Below, piece by piece: positions 46,901 to 55,573 of a stretch of 64,000 nucleotides of DNA (positions are counted from its first letter, which is position 1; each line of letters starts with the position of its first letter). Source of the DNA: Myxococcales bacterium (GTDB taxonomy: Bacteria; Myxococcota_A; Polyangia; Palsa-1104; JAEUJZ01). The stretch covers positions 29,117 to 93,116 of the forward strand of contig JAEUKA010000010.1 of NCBI GenBank assembly GCA_016794465.1, read 5' to 3'. A program made the position numbers and the translations under genes. The notes below the pieces were generated by a model, which searched no databases, was not told where the DNA came from, and saw only the letters and a program-made list of their open reading frames with translations.

Positions 46901-46991
46901 GTGCCGGGTCGATCACGACCTGGGCTTGTGCTGGCTGGACGAAACCAGCGAGACACAGAGCGGGGAGGGCTAATAAGTAGCGTTTTAGCAT
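43935..46991 (-). CDS. TraA-TraB-like outer-membrane-exchange fusion protein
   Basis: 1018 aa in one frame. The order is two proteins joined. Part 1: signal peptide 1-23; PA14-like lectin domain about 40-215 (RVRGYFNVPSTLAG, FTSPGLYPVEIVYFQNGA); Cys-rich repeats about 255-405 (CPPGKICDPDEQIC, CPAGQICIAGLC); a MYXO-CTERM-like tag with Gly-Cys at 419-420, TM 435-450 and Arg-rich end. Part 2: a second signal-peptide-like stretch (about 458-485, cut near AYA/Q), beta-barrel-like region 490-775, calcium-binding-type Asp repeats 778-890 (DTDKDGIVDRLDQCP) and a C-terminal OmpA peptidoglycan-binding domain (VEIQGHTDERG, LSKNRAESV). In myxobacteria TraA (PA14, Cys-rich, MYXO-CTERM) and TraB (OmpA) are separate adjacent genes mediating kin-specific outer-membrane exchange. 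Here no stop separates them, and a T10 run lies at residues 473-476. Confidence 0.8.
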   Translation of the reverse strand: MLKRYLLALPALCLAGFVQPAQAQVVIDPAQAVAPPRTDPGTGICATTLHLLSGSFNTPEDATRVLDNRADPNIDNNPPPPSRLFTAINLRNNDANSAGDFTGAKWPDELMSYSLPPDGDGFRIALRVRGYFNVPSTLAGKTIAFGLNCDDVCQVKVGSNKTLLERIANDDDQTSRIIYPIKFTSPGLYPVEIVYFQNGAAGHAEWARTDVEVKECGRDMMGKITGCKISLTDPMYGDKFKLIDKTELYSSIVGENASCQECGAPGMNCAPGSYCGDGLCQACDVPDHCGPSCTKCPADARLCSAGRCVQCTADDQCPAGTTCDITSGRCTTPTPCRKNEDCPPGKICDPDEQICITPPKPCSDSSMCPAGQICIAGLCRTPPKKCTTDADCSASQYCDTSVGECKSRLNERYVGGQAGCSAGQSGTTGGGNSGLWLGAAALLGLLGFGLRSRLRNASSRRSSRAAAALILPVFFFALGSSAYAQAPAQISINAQTFRPAIGPENIFTVEGSRTPGRWVPMANAVFEWAYRPLRLLSDRESMTVADTVPNMVTLHLTGGIGLTNWLSLGLDLPIVVYQGFDRNTPVRDVPSGTEPSLAGVGDLRLVGKIRIIDNTVSGFGLAFVPQITFPTGDGTQFRGDDAFGFEPRFAFDYRTKGGFIVALNASVFLRTAEQQARNVKVSYAGARYGLGAYLPLPMNFGLAGEIIGATSFLNAQDIYSPLELYAGARWTHTSGITVNIGGGPGLTPVAGSPQVRLFASVGYLPMARAKEQVKPKVVDLDPDRDGLIGKYDRCPTEYGPPENQGCPDIDTDKDGIVDRLDQCPNEPGPKENNGCPDKDRDGDGLIDRLDSCPDKPGPLENNGCPLIDTDNDGIPDKDDKCPLEPGPKETNGCPPPRKFIKVEEGEIKLLQQILFATNKWDIKPASFALLDEVVSVLKSRPTMTVEIQGHTDERGKLQWNMTLSKNRAESVLKYLTSHGVGPERLKSDGFGPTKPICTEKTAACYDKNRRTQFLVTHQ

Positions 46992-47276
46992 CTGCTTACC
47001 TCGATAGCGTTTCCGGAGGGACTCCGATACCTCGTTGTTGGCCGCTAATCCGGCTGGGAGTCACATCAGCTGGGAGTTTCGTTGGCCACATGAACTCTCT
47101 CATAGCCCAAACGCTTCTCTGCGCCAGGTAAAATGAGGAGAGCAAACTGCAAAGACTCTACCACTCTATTCGGTGGGACGCGTGTGTCAACAAGTAGTCC
47201 GCGTTGTGTGATGGCCGGACAACATGTCGGCAGCAGCTTCGGTTTGGTCGTGACCCACCTACCTTTGGACGGAAAA

Positions 47277-48191
47277 TTAGGCGCGGCGCTCTTTGGCTTT
47301 GTCGGCTTCGCCTCGGAGGATGATCTCGGCCAGCTCGGGCACGACCTCCCAGGCGATCTGCGCAATCGTCTCGGCGCTGAGTCGGGCAACGGCCTCATAC
47401 TCGGCCCCGCGAGCAGCGATCTTTTCGAGCGCGGCAACGACGGTCGCTGGAACCGCAGCACGCGGAATCAGCGATGGACGTGGCATCTGAGGAACTTGGC
47501 TGGGAATGCCTGCGCCTTGGGCGCTCGATGATGCGGTACGAATGGGTTCCGGCATACGGGCTCCTTCACTGGCACTGGGCTCGGGACGAACGGTTGGAGC
47601 AGGCGGCGTCACTGGCGCCGTGACGATGGGCGCGGCGGCTGACTCCTTGGGCTTGGCAGCAGACTGCATGGCTGGTCCTGGTGGGCGCATGCCAGCGTTG
47701 CCAAGCTGTGGAGCGGGTTGCACTGCGGGCGGCGGCGTCTGAATCACCGGGGCCTGGACGTGGGCCTGGGCCTGGGGCTGTGGCTTTACGACGGGCGGCG
47801 CAGTCGTGGGCGCAGTGACGGCTCCACCCTTGACGAGCGCGTTCACCTTGTCGATCACCGACTGAGTGTCGAACGGCTTGACTAGGTTGGCGCTGACGCC
47901 AGAGCGCTGGCCGCGCGCCTCGTCGTAGGGGTTGAAGTTGCTGGTCAGCAGGAGGACCGGCACATCTTTGCCATGGGCCTCGCCGCGAGCAGCAGCGGTC
48001 AGGTCGTAGCCATTTTTTCCCGTCAGACCCGCATCAATGACCATCACGTCAGGCCGCGCTTCACGGAGGCGGGCCAGCGCTTCATCGGCGCTCGAAACCG
48101 CGACGATCTGGTAGTCCTCCTTAGCGAAGGCGATCTGGACTACCTTCTGCATGGTCACGCTGTCTTCGACGAGCAGGATTTGCTTGGGCAT
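47277..48191 (-). CDS. Response regulator with Pro-rich linker and C-terminal helical domain
   Basis: 304 aa. Residues 1-120 are a CheY-like receiver: acidic pocket VEDS, phosphoacceptor Asp53 (VMVIDAGLTGKNGYDL), LLTSNF and Lys105 (NLVKPFD). A 120-residue proline/alanine/glutamine linker follows. The last about 50 residues (VAALEKIAARGAEYEAVARL, AETIAQIAWEVVPELAEIIL) form a conserved 'WEVVPELAE' helix found at the end of many delta-proteobacterial response regulators, probably a protein-interaction motif. There is no DNA-binding domain, so output is likely by protein contact. No cognate histidine kinase is in the window. Confidence 0.88.
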   Translation of the reverse strand: MPKQILLVEDSVTMQKVVQIAFAKEDYQIVAVSSADEALARLREARPDVMVIDAGLTGKNGYDLTAAARGEAHGKDVPVLLLTSNFNPYDEARGQRSGVSANLVKPFDTQSVIDKVNALVKGGAVTAPTTAPPVVKPQPQAQAHVQAPVIQTPPPAVQPAPQLGNAGMRPPGPAMQSAAKPKESAAAPIVTAPVTPPAPTVRPEPSASEGARMPEPIRTASSSAQGAGIPSQVPQMPRPSLIPRAAVPATVVAALEKIAARGAEYEAVARLSAETIAQIAWEVVPELAEIILRGEADKAKERRA

Positions 48192-48365
48192 CTGATTACT
48201 TTCTCCCTAGGCTCCCCGGCTCCCTAGCTGGCCGGAGCACACTGGCTGTCGCGGGCGATGGATCAAAAAGCAGACTGGCATACACACGAGTGCAGCACGC
48301 TGTCGCAATTGTAAGTAGTCCGCCATGTTTTGAGAACCATGTAATTTCGGTTTGCTCGCTGCGAC

Positions 48366-49700
48366 TTAGTCCGAAGCGCTTTCGTCGTCGCTGTCTCTGG
48401 GCGCCAAGACCGATGAAGGGGGCTCTTTGAGCGGACAGCGCTGGTTCTCAAAACCGCGCACCGCATCGACGAAGCTTGACTCTTTTTGCAGGTATTTCCC
48501 GACGATCTGATGCAGCGCCGGCTGGGCAAACCAGTGCGCACTGTAGGTGAAGGTCGGACGAAAGCCTCGGAGCAGCTTTTGATCGCCACCGTGACCGGGC
48601 TCAAAGGCGCGATATCCGTCGGCAATGCAGCGCTCGATGGGATGATAGAAGCAGACCTCGAAGTGCAAAAATGGGACGTGTTCTGCTTCGCCCCAGTAGC
48701 GGCCATAGCGGCGGGTGTCGCCGCGCAGGTTCCAGGCGCCGGCGAGCAGCTGTCCGTCGCGGTTTCTCGCCAAGACCAGCTCTAGGCGATCCCCGAGTCG
48801 CTGGGCGCACAGGTGGAAAAAGGCGCGGCTTAGGTAGGGCTCTTCCCCGGTGTAGCGCAGCGAGGTCCCGACGTACAGGTCGTGGAGCTGGTCCAGCTCG
48901 GCGGTGGTGAAGCGGCGTGGCGACGGTGTGGCAATGCTGGCCTTGTGCGCTTCGGCGTCGGGCGTCCAGCCGCAGTAGGTGTCGACGGTGATTCCTGCCT
49001 CGGCAAGCTGGCGGCGCTCGCGACGGATGGTGTTGCGACGGTGGCTGCGCAGCTCGGCCAGAAAGTCGGCAAACGAGCGATAGCCCGGGTTGTGAAAGTG
49101 ATACTGCGTCTGCCGACGGGGCCAAAACGTCGCGCTCGCGAGGACATCAAGCTGACTGCCCAAGCTCGAAGCCACGTCGTCGCGATAGCCGGGGCCGCGC
49201 GGGAACAGCAGGTGTGCCGAGGAGAACCCCTCGGATTCACACAGGTGCTGGGCGGCGCGGAGCAGCAGCGCTCGCAGCTCGTGGCGCTCGGAATCGGGCA
49301 GGTGGGGCAGCGTCAGCAGTCGACCGCCAGTGACGGGATTGAACGGGACCGCCAGCACCAGCTTTGGATAGTAGTGCTCTCCAAACACCGACGACAGCTG
49401 CGTCCATTCTTGATCCCAGACCCACTCACCGTCGCTGTGTAGCTTGACGTAGGCGGGCGCAGCAGCGACCAGCAGTCCGTCCGTTTCGTCAGCACGAGCG
49501 TCGTCCACCCGATAGACAAGCAGGTGCAGCGGCAGCCAGCCCGAGTGCTCTCCGACGCAGCCGGTTTCCTCCAGGCCTTGCAGGTAGGCCCAGGACAAAA
49601 GCGGCGCATCGTCGGGCTCGAGCAGCGCGTCCCAGGCAGTCGATGACACCGACGACAGCTGCGGACAGACGATGACGCGAAGTTCACTGCGCGCGTTCAT
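48366..49700 (-). CDS. FemAB-like GNAT-fold acyltransferase (PF04339-type)
   Basis: 444 aa. The family pattern is present: LLSWAYLQGLEETGCVGEHSGW near the start, YPKLVLAVPFNPVTGGRLL, then FLAELRSHRRNTIRRERR, FHLCAQRLGDRLELVLARNR, GRYWGEAEHVPFLHFEVCFY and EPGHGGDQKLLRGFRP. These proteins carry two GNAT folds related to FemAB peptidoglycan peptidyltransferases; the acceptor is not established. It is cytoplasmic or membrane-peripheral. It sits immediately downstream (27 bp) of the two paralogous secreted-protein genes on the same strand and may be co-transcribed with them. Confidence 0.87.
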   Translation of the reverse strand: MNARSELRVIVCPQLSSVSSTAWDALLEPDDAPLLSWAYLQGLEETGCVGEHSGWLPLHLLVYRVDDARADETDGLLVAAAPAYVKLHSDGEWVWDQEWTQLSSVFGEHYYPKLVLAVPFNPVTGGRLLTLPHLPDSERHELRALLLRAAQHLCESEGFSSAHLLFPRGPGYRDDVASSLGSQLDVLASATFWPRRQTQYHFHNPGYRSFADFLAELRSHRRNTIRRERRQLAEAGITVDTYCGWTPDAEAHKASIATPSPRRFTTAELDQLHDLYVGTSLRYTGEEPYLSRAFFHLCAQRLGDRLELVLARNRDGQLLAGAWNLRGDTRRYGRYWGEAEHVPFLHFEVCFYHPIERCIADGYRAFEPGHGGDQKLLRGFRPTFTYSAHWFAQPALHQIVGKYLQKESSFVDAVRGFENQRCPLKEPPSSVLAPRDSDDESASD

Positions 49701-49727
49701 AAGGCAAGGCAGGCGAAGACCGAGCCG

Positions 49728-50534
49728 CTACAGATCGTCACAGGGCGTGCCCAGTCGCTCGCCGGTGTAGACGCCAAACTCGTTGTAGATGCTGGCGGTC
49801 ATGGTGTTGAAGTCGAGCGGAACTCGGGTGAGCAGCGACGGCTTTTTGCCGTGAATCCACTTGAGCTCTTGCGGATCTTTGTTCAGCACGAGGCGCAGCG
49901 TACCAGTCTTGGTGGAAAAGACATCTCCCGACGGATCGTTGACCAAGCTGGTCATCTGCTGCTGCTTGAGATTGCCCTTCTGTCCAACAAAGACGCGGAA
50001 GCGCTGCTTGTCCTCGGGGTGGTAGCCGCGATCGACGTAGTAGTAGGTGCCGCGATCGTCGCGAGCGAGGGCATAAGGGCGGAACTTGCGGGGGCTGCGC
50101 AAAAACTGGGCCTGGCTGAGCAGGGTCTTGGCGTCAGCAGCGGGCAGCGCGGTGACGGTGGTGGTTCGCTTGCCGCAGTCGACGCGGTAGCTCTTGCCGT
50201 CGAAGGCGACGTAGCCGGTTCCTTCCTCGCGACCACCCTCGGCGAGGCGAGGCTCGATGAAGGCGTGATCCCAGCGCTCGCCGTTGCGGCTCATTCCGAC
50301 GAGGCGTACCTCGAAGAAGGTCTTGCCGTCGCCGTAAAACAGGGCGCGCTGTTCGTTGGGGACAGGCGTGACGGCCAGATGATGTCCCTTGCCATCAGTG
50401 AGGACGACCAGCTGATCGCGATAGGCGCTGACATCGACGGTCGGGCTGGGTGGATCGGCCCAAGCCGGCGTCGCTGCCGAGGTGCCAAGTGTAAGCATCG
50501 TGCAGACGGCAAGCCAGGCGTGCTTAGAGATCAT
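49728..50534 (-). CDS. Secreted hypothetical protein, paralogue 2 of a tandem pair
   Basis: 268 aa from ATG 50534; a GTG at 50537 is equally possible. Signal peptide ISKHAWLAVCTMLTLGTSA with cleavage near AWA/D. It shares with the upstream gene the blocks 'KFRPYALARDDRGTYYYVDR', 'F.VFVGQKGNLK.QQMT', 'GDVFSTKTGTLRLV' and the identical last residues GTPCDDL, so the two arose by tandem duplication. The start overlaps the upstream stop by about 11 bp, giving translational coupling. Probably periplasmic; no enzymatic motif is recognised. The conserved YYYVDRG could be a structural core. Confidence 0.85.
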   Translation of the reverse strand: MISKHAWLAVCTMLTLGTSAATPAWADPPSPTVDVSAYRDQLVVLTDGKGHHLAVTPVPNEQRALFYGDGKTFFEVRLVGMSRNGERWDHAFIEPRLAEGGREEGTGYVAFDGKSYRVDCGKRTTTVTALPAADAKTLLSQAQFLRSPRKFRPYALARDDRGTYYYVDRGYHPEDKQRFRVFVGQKGNLKQQQMTSLVNDPSGDVFSTKTGTLRLVLNKDPQELKWIHGKKPSLLTRVPLDFNTMTASIYNEFGVYTGERLGTPCDDL

Positions 50535-51321
50535 CACACGGAGTTCCTTGTCGCTGGCCGGCGTAGATGCCCAGCTCGTTGTAGATGAGGCCGAGGTTTT
50601 GACGGACCGGGACCAGCATCAGCTTGCGCGGCTTTTCACCCTCGATCCAGGTTGACTCGCGACGGTCGATGATGAGCCTCAAGCTGCCGGTCTTGGTCGA
50701 AAACACATCGCCTTCACTGTCGCTGACGACGTTGGTCATCTGCTGCAGCTTGAGGTTGCCGCGCTGACCGGTAAAGAGCCGAAAGCGCTTGGCTGACACC
50801 GGTGTGGCCCCACGATCGACGTAGTAGTACATGCCGCGATCGTCCCGAGCGAGCGCATACGGCACAAACTGACGCGGGTTTTCGACGAACTTGGCGGCAG
50901 TGAGCAGCGGCGTGGCCTTCGCCTCGGGCACGATCTGCAGCTCGGTCTTGCGCTCGCCGCAGAAGAGCGTGCAGGTCTGCTTCTCTTTGTCGAACACGAC
51001 CTCGGAATAGATCCGCATGTCGAGCCCACGGAAGTCCGAGTTCTTCGTCGGTGCGATAAAGCGCGGCTCCAGAAAGTGTCCGCCGGAGAGCGCGCCCGAC
51101 TCCTCCGCCGGGACGCGGTACCACTGCTTGCCGTCGCTATAAAACAGCGCATAGATCAGCCGCTCGTCGGGTGCCAGCGCAACGTAGTGGGATTTTCCAT
51201 CCGTACAGACAGTGGTTTTGGCACGATCCGCTGCTGCGATCTCCGCCGGTGAGTCCGCATGCGCCATCGCAGACAAGCCGCACACCGTCAGACCTAGCAA
51301 GGCTATCAATCTTCTTGGCAT
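50524..51321 (-). CDS. Secreted hypothetical protein, paralogue 1 of a tandem pair
   Basis: 265 aa from ATG 51321 (MPRRLIALLGLTVCGLSAMA, cleavage near AHA/D); the frame extends to an ATG at 51369, but the signal peptide fits the later start. The core 'FVPYALARDDRGMYYYVDRG', 'RFRLFTGQRGNLKLQQMTN', 'EGDVFSTKTGSLRLI' and the end GTPCDDL match the downstream paralogue. Two Cys occur in the variable part (CTLFCGERKTEL). Divergent from the Ser/Thr kinase gene at 51399. Function unknown. Confidence 0.85.
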   Translation of the reverse strand: MPRRLIALLGLTVCGLSAMAHADSPAEIAAADRAKTTVCTDGKSHYVALAPDERLIYALFYSDGKQWYRVPAEESGALSGGHFLEPRFIAPTKNSDFRGLDMRIYSEVVFDKEKQTCTLFCGERKTELQIVPEAKATPLLTAAKFVENPRQFVPYALARDDRGMYYYVDRGATPVSAKRFRLFTGQRGNLKLQQMTNVVSDSEGDVFSTKTGSLRLIIDRRESTWIEGEKPRKLMLVPVRQNLGLIYNELGIYAGQRQGTPCDDL

Positions 51322-51398
51322 CGTCCGACATGGTAGCCGATCGCGCTTTGGTGGGGAGTTGTTGAGCATTGCCCCGTCGTGAAGTACCGTAAGTTCAC

Positions 51399-52991
51399 AT
51401 GCCAGCAGATTCTCAGCGCGAGACGCTCCAAGAGCCTGGACTTGCCAGCCCGTCGCAGCCCGAGTCGATGGTGGGCCGGGTCCTCAAAGGGCTGTACCGA
51501 ATCGAGTCGCTGCTCGGCAAGGGCGCGATGGGAATCGTGTTTCGCGGCACGCAGCTGGGACTCGGCAAGACCGTCGCCATCAAGATGATTCGCGCCGACA
51601 TTTTGGTGAACCGCGACTCTCACGATCGGTTCCAGCGCGAGGCCCAGGTTCTGAGCAAGCTGCTTCATCCCGGCATTGCCCAGGTGCTCGACTTTGGCAT
51701 CGAGGACGGTACGCCGTTTTTGGTGATGGAGTTCGTCGACGGCAAAGAGCTGACCGAGGTGATGACGCTGGAAGGACCGATGGCGCCGTCGCGAGCGATT
51801 GCGATCGTTCGTCAGCTGGCCGCAGCCCTCGAGGAAGCACATCGCCTCGGCATCGTTCACCGCGACATCAAGCCGCACAACATTCGGCTACAGCGCTACT
51901 CACCGACGGGGCAGATCTATCTAAAAGTGCTCGATTTCGGGATTGCCAAGCAGCTGGGCGACGAGAGCGGGACTTCTCTTACCCAGACTGGCGCGGTCAT
52001 TGGGACGCCGGCGTATATGGCGCCCGAGCAGGCGGGCGGCAGCAAAGTCGATGCGCGGGCCGATCAGTACGCCGTCGGAATTGTCCTCTATGAGCTTCTG
52101 ACGGGCACGGTACCGTTTACAAGTGACACGGTGACGGGCGTGCTGGTGAGCCACCTGACCAAGCCGCCGCCGCCGCTGCCCAAGGAAGTGCCGGAGCCGC
52201 TGCAGCGGATTGTCATGCGACTGCTCGAGAAGGAGCCGACGCAGCGTTATGGCGACATTGCCTCGGTGGAGCGGGCGCTGGCCGACTGCGAGGGCTATTG
52301 TCGCAATGCCCGGCCAATGGCGCGGGGGACGATTGTTCCGACGGTGGCGGGCGGTATCGTGGCGCCACGAAATCGGCGCTCGCTGGCGTTGGTCCTGGGC
52401 CTGACGATGCTGACGGCGGTGGCGGTGAGTGGGGTCGTGATCGGCTCGACCAAGCTGCGCAGTCGTCCAGCGACTCCGGTGGCGCCGGTCGCATCGGTAG
52501 TGAGTGGCCCGGGTGCAGAGCCGACGGCTGTGGCAGCCGGTCCAAGTCCAACAAACCAAGTGACCCCGGCAGACAAACCGGCAGACAAACCGGCGGACAA
52601 ACCAGCGGACAAACCAGCGGACAAACCGGCAGACAAACCGGCGGACAAACCGGCAGACAAACCAGCAGACAAACCGGCAGACAAACCGGCTGTGGGCACT
52701 GGCTCTCGTCCGCACTCCGGGATCGCGACTCCGGTCACAGAGCCGCCCGCGATCAAGGAACAGCTCGATCGAGTCGAGAAGCTCCTGCAAGGCGGCGACT
52801 ACTCCAAAGCGATTGAGCTTGCCAACCAGACGACGTTTACTCAGCCGACGGTGCGAGCGTATCGGCAGCTGACCTGGGCGCACTGCAAGATGGGCAACTT
52901 TGCGGCGCAGGGAACGTTCCATCGCGTCGCCGCCGCCGATCGGAAAAAGCTCATCGTGGTCTGTCGCGACAACGGCGTCACGCTCCCGTAG
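51399..52991 (+). CDS. Membrane-anchored Ser/Thr kinase with PADK repeat stalk
   Basis: 530 aa. Kinase domain about 33-300: glycine loop LGKGAMGIVF, Lys62 (VAIKMI), HRDIKPHN with Asp156, DFG 179-181, GTPAYMAPEQ, DQYAVGIVLYELL. One TM helix lies at about 328-350. Outside it, a stalk of ten exact PADK repeats (about residues 390-429) leads to a C-terminal helical domain (EQLDRVEKLLQGGDYSKAIELAN, TVRAYRQLTWAHCKMGNF) of TPR-like type that could sense a periplasmic signal. The arrangement is that of receptor-like bacterial Hanks kinases. Substrates are unknown; the tandem secreted proteins encoded divergently next door are possible partners (inference). Confidence 0.92.
   Translation: MPADSQRETLQEPGLASPSQPESMVGRVLKGLYRIESLLGKGAMGIVFRGTQLGLGKTVAIKMIRADILVNRDSHDRFQREAQVLSKLLHPGIAQVLDFGIEDGTPFLVMEFVDGKELTEVMTLEGPMAPSRAIAIVRQLAAALEEAHRLGIVHRDIKPHNIRLQRYSPTGQIYLKVLDFGIAKQLGDESGTSLTQTGAVIGTPAYMAPEQAGGSKVDARADQYAVGIVLYELLTGTVPFTSDTVTGVLVSHLTKPPPPLPKEVPEPLQRIVMRLLEKEPTQRYGDIASVERALADCEGYCRNARPMARGTIVPTVAGGIVAPRNRRSLALVLGLTMLTAVAVSGVVIGSTKLRSRPATPVAPVASVVSGPGAEPTAVAAGPSPTNQVTPADKPADKPADKPADKPADKPADKPADKPADKPADKPADKPAVGTGSRPHSGIATPVTEPPAIKEQLDRVEKLLQGGDYSKAIELANQTTFTQPTVRAYRQLTWAHCKMGNFAAQGTFHRVAAADRKKLIVVCRDNGVTLP
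52566..52685 (+). repeat. Ten 12-bp coding repeats (PADK)
   Basis: Ten in-frame units of ccggcagacaaa type encode PADK in the extracytoplasmic stalk of the kinase. Units vary only at synonymous third positions, so the array can expand or contract without frameshift. Confidence 0.9.
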
Positions 52992-53003
52992 CGGGTGGGC
53001 TGA

Positions 53004-53063
53004 GCTGAAAACGGCTGGAAACGGCTGGAAACGGCTGGAAGCGGCTGAAAACGGCTGAAAACG
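53004..53063. repeat. Six 10-bp tandem repeats (GCTGRAAACG)
   Basis: Six head-to-tail copies of GCTGGAAACG or GCTGAAAACG fill the gap between the kinase stop (52991) and the convergent membrane-protein stop (53071). The units do not form a hairpin, so this is not a classic terminator. Confidence 0.85.
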
Positions 53064-53070
53064 GCTGGAT

Positions 53071-53442
53071 TTAGGCGGGTGGACTTGACTTGCGGTCAGC
53101 AAACAGGCCCACGCCGACAAGCAGCAGCCCGAGCACGATGTGCAGCACGTCGTCGGCCCGCTTGTAGGCAAACAGCGCGGTCGGGAATAGCCCGGCAAAG
53201 CTCGCGACGGCCTGGTACAGGTCGACGGCGCCAAAGCCGACGTTGAACGCCCGGGCCAGCGGCAGCCGCTTGGTCAAAAGCAGGCCGATACCGACAAGTC
53301 CGAAAAAGATGTGAAACAGGTTGTAGGGGGCGGCTCCGCTCATCAGCGCCAGGCTAGGCGGGGTCAGGAAGCCAAGGATGCCAGCGACGATGAGGATCGG
53401 CGCAAAGGCGGTGAGCAAGAGGATGTTGAGCGGCTTTTTCAT
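53071..53442 (-). CDS. Small four-helix membrane protein (DUF4383-like)
   Basis: 123 aa. Four hydrophobic helices are visible: ILLLTAFAPILIVAGILGFL, NLFHIFFGLVGIGLLL, a weaker central helix (VDLYQAVASFAGLF) and DVLHIVLGLLLVGVGLFA. The paired 'FHIFFGLVG' and 'LHIVLGLLLVGVG' motifs are as in DUF4383 proteins. Inner membrane; function unknown. Its ATG overlaps the upstream gene by 4 bp, so the two are an operon. Confidence 0.78.
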   Translation of the reverse strand: MKKPLNILLLTAFAPILIVAGILGFLTPPSLALMSGAAPYNLFHIFFGLVGIGLLLTKRLPLARAFNVGFGAVDLYQAVASFAGLFPTALFAYKRADDVLHIVLGLLLVGVGLFADRKSSPPA

Positions 53443-53717
53443 TCCGGTGGTCGCGAAGGAGAGTGCTTGGTGAAGATGCTGGCCAGAAGCGTCACTCCGA
53501 GTCCAATCAAAATGGCCACTGCGCTGGCGCCTGCGATCAGCCAGGGCTGACTGCTCGCGCCGTCACCGGGAAGCGGCGCTACGTCGTGCAGAATCGACCC
53601 GGCATCCGCCGAGCCCATCGCAATGGCTGCGTAGACCAGGAGTGCCAAAAAAAGGAGTGCCGCGCCGAGCGCAGCCCCCGAGCGAACAATGCTGTCCATG
53701 TGCCAGAGCGATCGCAT
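53439..53717 (-). CDS. Small two-helix membrane protein
   Basis: About 92 aa from the second in-frame ATG (MRSLWHMDSIVRSGAALGAA); the frame reaches an ATG at 53750 and a third at 53699, and no clear ribosome site decides. Two helices (ALGAALLFLALLVYAAIAMG and PWLIAGASAVAILIGLGVTLL) flank a short loop with HDVAPLPGDG. It overlaps the DUF4383-like gene by 4 bp. Function unknown. Confidence 0.6.
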   Translation of the reverse strand: MRSLWHMDSIVRSGAALGAALLFLALLVYAAIAMGSADAGSILHDVAPLPGDGASSQPWLIAGASAVAILIGLGVTLLASIFTKHSPSRPPE

Positions 53718-53818
53718 GTCGATGGATTCCAAACCGCCAAACTGTAGCATGTGAATTTGTTAGGATAGCCACAAAATATTGTGACGATTACGTGACTCTG
53801 CCGTCAGAGCGCTAGGGG

Positions 53819-55504
<1,686 letters not shown>

Positions 55505-55573
55505 CTCTCATTACATATTTTTCGTCTGTAAATCGCGATCTTATTCCACTGTCAGGAAGTCGGTGGGAAAACT

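Noticed and set aside
43941..46973. 1010-codon plus-strand frame opposite the TraA-TraB-like gene
   Set aside because: Rich in Val/Ala/Arg/Asp with no domain logic, while the minus strand gives signal peptides, PA14, Cys-rich and OmpA motifs.
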